A DNA stretch of 64,000 nt from Micavibrio sp. UBA2638. GTDB lineage: Bacteria > Pseudomonadota > Alphaproteobacteria > Micavibrionales > Micavibrionaceae. Position numbers and translations under genes: made by a program. How positions within the stretch are numbered: the first letter of the stretch is position 1; each line of letters begins with the position of its first letter. The notes under the pieces were generated by a model that searched no databases, had not been told where the DNA came from, and saw only the letters and a program-made list of their open reading frames with translations. The stretch covers positions 31,134 through 95,133 of the forward strand of contig DENS01000006.1 of the NCBI GenBank assembly GCA_002359735.1, read 5' to 3'. Below are positions 43,103 to 50,766 of this stretch, in pieces.

Positions 43103-45439
43103 ATGAAAAAATTATATAATCTTATCGGGCAACCAGGGGTGTCCGGCGCTATTGTAAAGCCATACAAACCTTTCATTGAATTGAAAGATGTTTTTACCGC
43201 CGCGGTTAAAGGAAGAAAAACAAACCCCTATGAAAAGAACAGAATACAAGGCTGGGACGGGCAGGAAAAAGCCTGGCCCGAAAAAGCCGGTTTCGTTCTG
43301 GCATCAATGAGTACCACCAAATTAAAAGAGGGGCGCCGTCCATTGGCGTTTTTTGATGTTACTTTAAAGACAGCGAACGCCTTTTTTGGGGATACGGTTC
43401 CGGATTCAGAAGAACCGGAAGTCAATGGTTTCCAAATTTCACATGGTAAAATTGGCATGAGTGTTCTGGATGTGTGGGATGAATTATCCGAGTCCGAGAA
43501 AGAAAACTCATTACAAATTATGGGCACCAACAGCCCAAAAGATATTGCCGTTATTGCCGAAGACCGCAATGTTGATATTGATCCTATTATCCGCGAACAC
43601 CCAATTTTTGACGATATCCGTAATTCACAAGATATTCTGGTGGCCGAAGCCTTTGATAAAAATCATGCTTTTCCCGGTAAACGGATGAAAGAGGTCATGA
43701 AAGCCAGTGGTGGTGCCGTTAGTTTCTTGCGCCGCGTTGAAATTGCAAAAGAAGACCTGCGCAAGGCCGGCAAGACAGTTTCCGATCAGGTAACGCTGGG
43801 GGTTTCTGTTGTGATTAAACCGTTGGTGGCCGATACAAATCTGCCATTGCCCCCTGAAGGGATTATTTCATATGCGCAGGAAGAGGGCGCCGTGTTCCGA
43901 GCGGTTACCGAGCGCGACATTGCAGATGAAAAAGCCGGTGTGGATTTTGACGTTGATCACTTCGAAATTCCATATCACATGGTTCTGCAAGGCATTGATA
44001 AAACGATTGCCGAATTGCGCGAAGATGAAGACAATGAATATTTCCAAACAGGGTGCGCGCTTGCCGTCGCCAGCAGTACGGCAATGCGGGCCATGGGCGC
44101 GAAAAAACTGAACAAGCCAAAATCCTATCACCTTATTGATTTGCCGGAGGCCAAGTTGGCCGATATCAGCCAGATCGGAGAGATGGAGCCAAAGCCATAC
44201 CTTAAATCCAAGAAACTGGCCGGTTATAAGCGTGGCAATGCTTTCGGTAAAATTCATACCTTGGCTGATGTTGAGCGGTTTGCCTATGCGGCCGAAGGAT
44301 ATGTTATCGGTGATAAGCCTGACCCGCGTGATTTCAAAGACCCGCTTGATCGTTTGACGGTTAAACTTGAACGCGCCTTAATGCATGACTCCTTGACGGC
44401 GTTGATGCCACATGGCGGGTTTATTGCGACGGGGCGTCCATTAATTGTTCATCAGCGTGCCGCCCGTGAAGAATTCTCTCACTTTGGTAATTTCCACAAC
44501 ACCGGGGCCGTTGCCCATCAGCACGGTGACCTGGTCACGCTGTATCATAGCGATAACAGCCTGGAAGATGTTCTGGCCGCCGGGCGTTGGGATCCGCAGA
44601 CATACAAGAAAAACCCTGCGAAGGCGCCCGACTTTAAAATGCTAACGCAGCAGGAATTGTGCGATATTCTTGGCGTTAAGGATATTGATGCGGAGCTGGG
44701 CTTCCGCTGGGCTGGTCTGGGTACGGCCAGTGCAAAAATCCCCAAAGGTCTGGATGATACAGAACGTGTTGCCTATCTTGCGGCCCGTGCGGGTATGACC
44801 TGCTTCTCGGGTGGTGGTACACGTGAAGGCATGGAGCGTTTCTTTGCCGGGTCCATGCAGGCTTATGGTGAAGGTTTTGACCGCTTTACGAAAGTGGGTA
44901 TCCGCGTGCCGGTTGTGTCACGCGCCGAAGGCAGTGATACACCTTATTTCATGCAGAAGAACCTTGCCCCTAGCCATGGTGAGTTCGGTGATAAATATTA
45001 CCGCATTCTGGATGACCGCATTCATATGCTTGAACTGGCCCATATGGCGGAAAGACAGCATGCTGTTTATGTCCTGGCACAGGAATCCAGTTATTTCATG
45101 GGCGGTATCGGTACCAGCTATGAATTCCATGCCGATGCGCTGAGTAATGCGTATATTGAGCGTGGCCGCGAGGGCATGTTCTTGAATAATGATAAGCGGC
45201 CGATGTTTGTCATGAATTCTCAAATTTCTGATGGTGGCAAGACATACGGATATTTTGATCGTTACATGAGCCGTTTTGACGCCGAAGAGTTGGAGATCAT
45301 GAAGTGTCAGGTCTTTACCGATCCGGATAAATTGTTCGAAGCCAAAGCCAATTATGCAAGGTCTCTTGGCTATGATGTCGCGGACCCGAATAAGACGGTT
45401 GTCTTTATCCAGAATCCGACGATTTACGGTATGGATTAA
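43103..45439 (+). CDS. Large protein of unknown function with LOG-like C-terminal Rossmann domain, 778 aa
   Basis: I do not recognise the whole protein. The C-terminal ~215 residues resemble the LOG / lysine-decarboxylase-like phosphoribohydrolase fold: CFSGGGTREGMERF at 567-580 for the usual SGGGxGxM loop, FMGGIGTSYEFHADALS at about 665-681 for PGGxGTxxE, then KRPMFVMNSQ and VFTDPDKLFEA in the order the family shows. The N-terminal ~560 residues are novel to me; a faint Maf- or ITPase-like start (FVLASMSTTKLKE) is noted but not claimed. The only upstream GGAG is 16 bases from the ATG. It lies among deaminase genes, so a nucleotide-related role is inferred. Confidence 0.62.
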   Translation: MKKLYNLIGQPGVSGAIVKPYKPFIELKDVFTAAVKGRKTNPYEKNRIQGWDGQEKAWPEKAGFVLASMSTTKLKEGRRPLAFFDVTLKTANAFFGDTVPDSEEPEVNGFQISHGKIGMSVLDVWDELSESEKENSLQIMGTNSPKDIAVIAEDRNVDIDPIIREHPIFDDIRNSQDILVAEAFDKNHAFPGKRMKEVMKASGGAVSFLRRVEIAKEDLRKAGKTVSDQVTLGVSVVIKPLVADTNLPLPPEGIISYAQEEGAVFRAVTERDIADEKAGVDFDVDHFEIPYHMVLQGIDKTIAELREDEDNEYFQTGCALAVASSTAMRAMGAKKLNKPKSYHLIDLPEAKLADISQIGEMEPKPYLKSKKLAGYKRGNAFGKIHTLADVERFAYAAEGYVIGDKPDPRDFKDPLDRLTVKLERALMHDSLTALMPHGGFIATGRPLIVHQRAAREEFSHFGNFHNTGAVAHQHGDLVTLYHSDNSLEDVLAAGRWDPQTYKKNPAKAPDFKMLTQQELCDILGVKDIDAELGFRWAGLGTASAKIPKGLDDTERVAYLAARAGMTCFSGGGTREGMERFFAGSMQAYGEGFDRFTKVGIRVPVVSRAEGSDTPYFMQKNLAPSHGEFGDKYYRILDDRIHMLELAHMAERQHAVYVLAQESSYFMGGIGTSYEFHADALSNAYIERGREGMFLNNDKRPMFVMNSQISDGGKTYGYFDRYMSRFDAEELEIMKCQVFTDPDKLFEAKANYARSLGYDVADPNKTVVFIQNPTIYGMD

Positions 45440-45462
45440 GCCCAAATCTGATAATTCCATTC

Positions 45463-45505
45463 TTTACAAATTTGCTGAGCGGCGTATAACGGTGCTCAGC
45501 AAATT
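45463..45505 (+). promoter_or_regulatory. lpd promoter overlapping a 12-bp perfect inverted repeat
   Basis: TTTACA (45463-45468) and TATAAC (45485-45490) are separated by 16 bases. AATTTGCTGAGC (45469-45480) and GCTCAGCAAATT (45494-45505) are exact reverse complements with a 13-base gap. The left arm fills the -35/-10 spacer and the right arm begins at the expected start of transcription. This layout fits an operator, or a 5' hairpin. No T run follows, so it is not a simple terminator. Confidence 0.65.
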
Positions 45506-45533
45506 ACTAATTCCAGATCAAAGGATGTAAATC

Positions 45534-46925
45534 ATGTCAGAACAATTTGATGTTATAATCATTGGTGCCGGTCCCGGCGGTTATGTATGCGCCATTCGTT
45601 GTGCGCAGTTGGGTTTAAAGACCGCCATCGTTGAAAAACGCGATACATTGGGCGGTACGTGTCTGAATATTGGTTGCATTCCATCCAAGGCTTTGCTGCA
45701 TGCATCGGAACGTTTTGAAGAAGCCGGTCACCACCTCGCTGATCTGGGGGTGAAGACATCCGGTGTTAAGCTGGATCTGAAAGCCATGATGAAACACAAG
45801 GATGACGTGGTTGAGGCCAACACCAAGGGTGTTGAGTTCCTGATGAAAAAGAACAAAATCAAGCATATTAAGGGCGAAGGCGTTATTGAGGGTGCGGGTA
45901 AGGTTAAGGTCGGCAAAGATGTCTACGAAGCTGATAGCATCGTGATAGCGACCGGATCTGATGTGATTTCGTTACCGGGAATTAAGATTGATGAAAAGAA
46001 AATTGTATCCTCTGAAGGGGCGCTAAGTCTTCCAAAAGTGCCCAAGAGCATGGTTGTTATTGGTGGCGGTGTTATCGGTTTGGAACTGGGAACTGTTTAT
46101 CGCCGTCTTGGTGCAAAAGTTACCGTCATAGAATTCATGGATAATATCTTACCCGGTATGGACGGTGAGGTTCGTAAAGAAGCGTTAAAAGTCTTTAAGA
46201 AGCAAGGGCTTGAATTTAAGTTGTCGTCCAAAGTTACAGACGCAAAAGTTACGGCCAAAGGCGTGGATTTAACAGTTGAGCCTGCCAATGGCGGCGATGC
46301 GGAAAAGGTGACGGCAGAGGTTGTTTTAATGGCGATTGGCCGCAAAGCCTATACTGATGGTTTGGGGCTGGATAAGGTTGGCGTGGAGATGGATGATCGC
46401 GGCCGTATCAATGTCGATGAATTCTTTGAAACCTCGCTGGAAGGGGTCTATGCGATCGGTGATGTTATTAAAGGGCCAATGTTGGCACATAAGGCTGAAG
46501 ATGAAGGTGTTGTTTTGGCGGAACTGTTGGCCGGGCAATCCGGGCATATCGATTATAACTGCATTCCCGGCGTGGTTTACACATGGCCAGAGGTTGCAAA
46601 TGTCGGAAAAACCGAAGAGCAATTAAAAGAAGAAGGCGTTGAATACACATCGGGTAAATTTCCGTTTATGGCCAATGGCCGTGCCCGCGCTATGAATGCG
46701 GTTGATGGCTTCGTGAAAGTATTGGCCGATGCCAAAACAGACCGCGTTTTAGGGGCGCATATTATTGGCCCGGGTGCTGGGGACCTTATACAGGAAGTTG
46801 TGAGCGTCATGGAATTTGAGGGTACGGCCGAAGATATTGCGCGGACATGCCATGCACACCCGACCCTGACCGAAGTGGTGAAAGAGGCGGCGTTGGCCGT
46901 TGGTAAACGCGCCCTGCATAATTAA
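45534..46925 (+). CDS. lpd: Dihydrolipoyl dehydrogenase (E3)
   Basis: 463 residues of the FAD-dependent disulfide reductase family, the E3 of 2-oxoglutarate dehydrogenase (and possibly others). FAD site IIGAGPGGYVCAIRCAQLGL, redox disulfide GGTCLNIGCIPSKALL near residues 39-54, NAD site VIGGGVIGLELGTVYRRLG, and the C-terminal CHAHPTLTEVVKEAAL with catalytic His-Glu. Normal length. It has its own promoter, unlike the tight operons where it usually follows sucB. Confidence 0.97.
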   Translation: MSEQFDVIIIGAGPGGYVCAIRCAQLGLKTAIVEKRDTLGGTCLNIGCIPSKALLHASERFEEAGHHLADLGVKTSGVKLDLKAMMKHKDDVVEANTKGVEFLMKKNKIKHIKGEGVIEGAGKVKVGKDVYEADSIVIATGSDVISLPGIKIDEKKIVSSEGALSLPKVPKSMVVIGGGVIGLELGTVYRRLGAKVTVIEFMDNILPGMDGEVRKEALKVFKKQGLEFKLSSKVTDAKVTAKGVDLTVEPANGGDAEKVTAEVVLMAIGRKAYTDGLGLDKVGVEMDDRGRINVDEFFETSLEGVYAIGDVIKGPMLAHKAEDEGVVLAELLAGQSGHIDYNCIPGVVYTWPEVANVGKTEEQLKEEGVEYTSGKFPFMANGRARAMNAVDGFVKVLADAKTDRVLGAHIIGPGAGDLIQEVVSVMEFEGTAEDIARTCHAHPTLTEVVKEAALAVGKRALHN

Positions 46926-46947
46926 GGATCATGCCTTGCCGGGTGTT

Positions 46948-47898
46948 TTATTCTGTATTGCGCGGATGCGCGGCCTTATGAATGCGCATCAACTCTTCTG
47001 CGTTGACCTCAGTATAGCGCTGGGTTGTGCTTAAGGAGACATGCCCAAGCAATTCTTGAATTTCCCTTAGATTGGCCCCGTTCTGCAGTAAATGCGTGGC
47101 AAAAGAATGCCGCAATGCGTGCGGCGTCACATTTTCAGGCAAGCCAGAGGCGCGGCGCAAATCGCGCATGGCTTTTTGTGCAACGCCTTGATTTAAACGC
47201 TGGCCACGCGCGCCGATAAAAATGGGGCGGGTAGTATCGGTGGGGAAGGGAACGCTTTGTAGATAAGCATTTAACATGGTTTCGACAATGTTGAGAACGG
47301 GAACTTGCCGTTCTTTTCCACCTTTGCCCATAACACGCAGAAAGCCATCCCTTGGCAAATCTTTTATATCCAGCGACAAGGCCTCGTTAATACGCAGGCC
47401 GCATCCATAAAGCATTGTGAAGAGCGCCCGGTCCCTAAGGCCCAGCCAATCGTCTTTGGTGTTGAAAATGCCGGCCTGGTCAAGCAAACGAAAGGCCTGT
47501 TTTTCATGTAAGGGGCGCGGCAGTTTATGCGGCAATTTGGGGGACCGGACAATGTTGATATGGGCGTTATGCATGATGCCCTGTTTGTCTAGCCAACTCA
47601 GGTAATTCTTAACGCCGGATAATGCCCTCGCGCGGCTTGCGTTTGAGTTTCCATCCATCGCCTTTTGTGACATCCAGCTGCGAAAATCCCGAATGCCTGT
47701 TTCTGATAAGTCATTTAATGAGGGGGGCTTGGCGTAATGCAAATGTAAAAATGTAATAAAATGGGTGACGTCGGCGCTATAGGCACGCAATGTATGTTTT
47801 GATACATTTTTTTCATGGATCAGATAATCCTGCCAGTCCTGTAAGGTCTTGGCAAGATCAGGCGCGCAGATGGCAATCGTGTCTTGTTTTATGGTCAT
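46948..47898 (-). CDS. xerC: Tyrosine recombinase XerC
   Basis: 316 residues. The start at 47898 is chosen over a longer frame. SAM-like N-terminal domain, then the catalytic part: GCGLRINEALSL (first Arg), GKGGKERQVPV (Lys), HALRHSFATHLL (His-x-x-Arg), LLGHVSLSTTQRYTEV (His and nucleophile Tyr). With XerD it resolves chromosome dimers at dif. Location between lpd and priA is the housekeeping position, so it is not a mobile-element integrase. Confidence 0.92.
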   Translation of the reverse strand: MTIKQDTIAICAPDLAKTLQDWQDYLIHEKNVSKHTLRAYSADVTHFITFLHLHYAKPPSLNDLSETGIRDFRSWMSQKAMDGNSNASRARALSGVKNYLSWLDKQGIMHNAHINIVRSPKLPHKLPRPLHEKQAFRLLDQAGIFNTKDDWLGLRDRALFTMLYGCGLRINEALSLDIKDLPRDGFLRVMGKGGKERQVPVLNIVETMLNAYLQSVPFPTDTTRPIFIGARGQRLNQGVAQKAMRDLRRASGLPENVTPHALRHSFATHLLQNGANLREIQELLGHVSLSTTQRYTEVNAEELMRIHKAAHPRNTE

Positions 47899-48004
47899 AC
47901 GAGTGAACTCTCGTGCTGTGCAGCATACAATTTTCTTTACAGTGTACAACATTTTATCAGAAACTTCTTCCTGCAAATTATATTGCAGCCAGAAGGAGGA
48001 CGAG

Positions 48005-48457
48005 ATGTCACAGCACCACAGAGTATTTATTTACGGAACGTTGATGAACGGCCTGCGTAATCATCATAAGATGGCATGCGCAAAATTTCTAAGCACATCG
48101 AAAACGATGCTGCCAAGCTATACTTTGCTTCAATTCCCTTCACAGTCTTCGCCGGGACATGTGACACCGGGGCTCAAAAAACATGGCAATGATTGCATTT
48201 CGGGGGAGCTGTATTTGCTGGATGATGAATGCCTTGCCATTCTGGACGACTTTGAAGATGTTGGCCGTGAGTATGAACGCAGCCGTATTATGCTGCATGA
48301 TAATTCTTATGCCTGGGCTTATTTTTTATTGGCCGAAAAGCCGCAATGCGCCGAAGGTACCCCTAGCTTTATAGTGCGGGATGAGGCGACACAAAGTGTG
48401 TCTTGGGATGGGCATGCCGAAGAGGCTTATGCGCGTAAAGCCCTAAAGGCGGCCTGA
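48005..48457 (+). CDS. Gamma-glutamylcyclotransferase (GGCT/AIG2)-like protein
   Basis: 150 residues. An excellent AGGAGG precedes the ATG at 48005; earlier in-frame codons overlap xerC. The motif VFIYGTLMNGLRNHH near the N terminus is the GGCT substrate-loop pattern (YGTL), followed by GELYLLDDECLAILDDFED with the acidic residue used in catalysis and EYERSRIM. Such enzymes cyclise gamma-glutamyl amines; the exact substrate is unknown. Divergent from xerC. Confidence 0.82.
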   Translation: MSQHHRVFIYGTLMNGLRNHHKMACAKFLSTSKTMLPSYTLLQFPSQSSPGHVTPGLKKHGNDCISGELYLLDDECLAILDDFEDVGREYERSRIMLHDNSYAWAYFLLAEKPQCAEGTPSFIVRDEATQSVSWDGHAEEAYARKALKAA

Positions 48458-48501
48458 TTTTTCTTGTAATGCGGGCACGCTTAGCGCTATAAGGCAATAT
48501 T

Positions 48502-49059
48502 ATGGATAAAGAAAGAAAATTAATTTGTGTTTTTGCGGGCGCTTCTACCCCGCAAGACAATGCCATTATAGACAATGCCAGAGCGCTTGGCAGTGCCATT
48601 GGCCGCGAAGGGTATGACCTTATTTACGGCGGCGGCCTGAATGGTGTTATGGGCGCGTGTGCTATCGCTGCGGATGCGGCCGGTGCCAATGTTAATGTTG
48701 TTAATATTGATCGGTATGCCCACGAGGTGCAGCTGATGAATGCCACTGTTAAAGTTGTGGCCGATGAGCTGGAACGCTTTCGGCATTTGGCGCTGTTGTC
48801 GGGGGCAGATGCTATGTTTGCTCTTCCCGGCGGGCCGGGGACGATGCGTGAGGTTCTGATGGGATTAGAGAGTATTGTCTATGATGATAATGAGGCGCCC
48901 CTTGTGTTGGTAAAGACGCCCCCTTATCTGGATGGGGTGAAATCTTATTTTGATCATGCTGTGGCGGTTGGGCTAATCAAAGAGTCCAAACGCAATGCAA
49001 TGCGGGAATGGTCGCCGCAACAAACTTTGCACTCTGTTTTAGATGCCAGTTTTAATTAA
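48502..49059 (+). CDS. LOG-family protein (cytokinin riboside 5'-monophosphate phosphoribohydrolase-like)
   Basis: 185 residues. Standard LOG layout: VFAGASTPQDN at the N terminus, LIYGGGLNGVMGACAIAA near residues 40-57, RFRHLALLSGADAMFALPGG with PGGPGTMRE at 109-117, and KTPPYLDGVKSYFDHAVAVG. The family releases free base and ribose 5-phosphate from N6-substituted AMP. Its stop codon overlaps that of the convergent DUF484 gene by a few bases. It is one of three LOG-like proteins in the window. Confidence 0.88.
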   Translation: MDKERKLICVFAGASTPQDNAIIDNARALGSAIGREGYDLIYGGGLNGVMGACAIAADAAGANVNVVNIDRYAHEVQLMNATVKVVADELERFRHLALLSGADAMFALPGGPGTMREVLMGLESIVYDDNEAPLVLVKTPPYLDGVKSYFDHAVAVGLIKESKRNAMREWSPQQTLHSVLDASFN

Positions 49060-49766
49060 ACTGGTAAATTCAACCAATGACGGAATGTCCGTTCGATAAC
49101 GCGGGCCAAAAATAAGATCTGATCCGTCGCCTGACCATCCTGGAACATATTCGGATCGCGGCTTCCAAAGGCCAGAATGGCAGGCGGGGTATCCATTGAG
49201 ATATCAATACGCAGCAAAATCTGGGATTGCACCAATGTTGCGCCGCCGCCATAAATCGGCTCAATGCCGGAAATATTATCTTGCAACAGGATATTTTTAT
49301 CGCCCATCCAGTTATCAATAGTGCCTGACGGGATAACGCGTATACCGTTGGTATGGACATGCGGAATGTCATTGCCGTTGGCTTCAACAACAAAGGTTGT
49401 GATATCTGTATCCAGCATGGAAGACAGGTCCATGGTCATGGTGCGAATGAAATCGTCAAAGTTTCTGGCTTCCAGTAAGCGCAAAACAGCTTTATGGATG
49501 CGCTGCTGGTTGTTCATATTTGCCCGTGAATTTTCGACAAGAACCTGCGTGGCCTGCATGACCTGTTCTTTGTCGGCTTTCAGGCGTTTAATCATATAAG
49601 ATTGAAAGTCGGCAACCCCTTCTTTTGAGCTAATGGTCGGGATATCCATGAATTCCAGTGCTTCTGGATTGCGTTTCAGAAACTTGGGGTTGTCCCGCAG
49701 GTAATCCAGAATGTCATCGTCGTTTAAATCCATCATCGGCCCGTCTTCATTTTGCATGTTGCTCAT
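49056..49766 (-). CDS. DUF484 family protein
   Basis: 236 residues. The start at 49766 (MSNMQNEDGPMM) is chosen for its closeness to an AGG ribosome site; a frame from 49796 is possible. The N-terminal DDILDYLRDNPKFLKRNPE is the standard DUF484 opening, followed by a GAF-like C-terminal domain (DITTFVVEANGND and ILLRIDISMDTPPAILAFGS). DUF484 genes often sit with xerC in bacteria. Function unknown. Confidence 0.88.
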   Translation of the reverse strand: MSNMQNEDGPMMDLNDDDILDYLRDNPKFLKRNPEALEFMDIPTISSKEGVADFQSYMIKRLKADKEQVMQATQVLVENSRANMNNQQRIHKAVLRLLEARNFDDFIRTMTMDLSSMLDTDITTFVVEANGNDIPHVHTNGIRVIPSGTIDNWMGDKNILLQDNISGIEPIYGGGATLVQSQILLRIDISMDTPPAILAFGSRDPNMFQDGQATDQILFLARVIERTFRHWLNLPV

Positions 49767-49909
49767 ATTTTTGCCTGTCGCGTATTTTTGAATCAATATT
49801 GTATAAGGGTATCACAGCGACTTATGCGGCTGAAACAAATGTTTTGCACTGTTTGAAAAACAACGGTGCGCGGGGCTTGAATATGGTTATGCCTAAACTG
49901 AAATGGTGT

Positions 49910-49948
49910 AAAAAAGACGCAAAACGTGGGGCCCGCTGCGTCTTTTTT
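49910..49948. terminator. Bidirectional rho-independent terminator
   Basis: AAAAAAGACGCA (49910-49921) pairs perfectly with TGCGTCTTTTTT (49937-49948) around a GC-rich loop. It can stop transcription in both directions, notably after the leftward transaldolase gene. Confidence 0.88.
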
Positions 49949-49976
49949 AATCTGTCTTATCAATGTGAATAGACGC

Positions 49977-50633
49977 CTATAAGATGCTTTGGCCTGTTTT
50001 CTTCCAGTCCTCAACAAAACCGGCCAGACCTTTATCTGTCAATGGGTGGTTATAGAGTTGGTGAATAACCTTGGGCGGGCACGTTACCACATGGGCCCCC
50101 ATTTTTGCGCTGTCAATAATATGTAACGGATTGCGGACAGAGGCAACCAGAACCTGGGTATCAAAATATTCATAGTTCTCGTAGATGCGTAAAACATCAG
50201 AGATAAGCTGAAGACCATCCTGGCAGATGTCGTCAAGACGCCCGACAAACGGCGAGATAAATGCTGCGCCTGCTTTTGCGGCCAGCAGGGCCTGCCCGGG
50301 TGAGAAACAGAGTGTTACATTGACCATGGTTCCTTTGTCGGATAATTCTTTGCAAACCCGTAAACCCGCGGGCGTTAAGGGAACCTTTACCGCAACATTG
50401 TCGGCAATAGCGGCCAGTTTTGCGCCTTCTTTGCTCATGGTTTCGTAATCAGTTGAGGCCACTTCTGCGCTGACCGGGCCGTCAACGATATCGCAGATTT
50501 CTTCGATCAGTGGAATGAAGTCGCGCCCGGACTTTGCAATGATGGACGGATTGGTTGTCACCCCGTCCAACATTCCAGCTTCGTTGAGTTTTTTGATGTC
50601 TTCAATATCGGATGTATCTGCGAAAAATTTCAT
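49977..50633 (-). CDS. tal: Transaldolase / fructose-6-phosphate aldolase family protein
   Basis: 218 residues of the short transaldolase (fsa/talC) subfamily. MKFFADTSDIEDIKKL and DGVTTNPSIIAKSG open the protein; NVAVKVPLTPAGL carries the Schiff-base Lys, and AAFISPFVGRLDDI the conserved phosphate-binding segment. The pentose-phosphate role (sedoheptulose/fructose exchange) is known for the family; which of the two activities it has cannot be read. AAGGG precedes the ATG. Confidence 0.9.
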   Translation of the reverse strand: MKFFADTSDIEDIKKLNEAGMLDGVTTNPSIIAKSGRDFIPLIEEICDIVDGPVSAEVASTDYETMSKEGAKLAAIADNVAVKVPLTPAGLRVCKELSDKGTMVNVTLCFSPGQALLAAKAGAAFISPFVGRLDDICQDGLQLISDVLRIYENYEYFDTQVLVASVRNPLHIIDSAKMGAHVVTCPPKVIHQLYNHPLTDKGLAGFVEDWKKTGQSIL

Positions 50634-50766
50634 GTTTTTACCCTTAAATTTTTGTCTATGTATTGGTTACCGCGCCAGCAATGATTTTTCAATAGAAAAT
50701 CAGAGAGTTTCGCGCTTGTTTTATTTTTGTTTTGTAGAAACAGGTGCTTTCTCATAGACTGAGGCC

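Noticed and set aside
43103..43700. Maf/ITPase-type domain at the N terminus of the 778-residue protein
   Set aside because: The resemblance is limited to FVLASMSTTKLKE; other motifs of that fold could not be found by eye.
46948..47898. Integrase of a mobile element
   Set aside because: It is a complete XerC in its usual place next to lpd and DUF484, with no attachment site or cargo.
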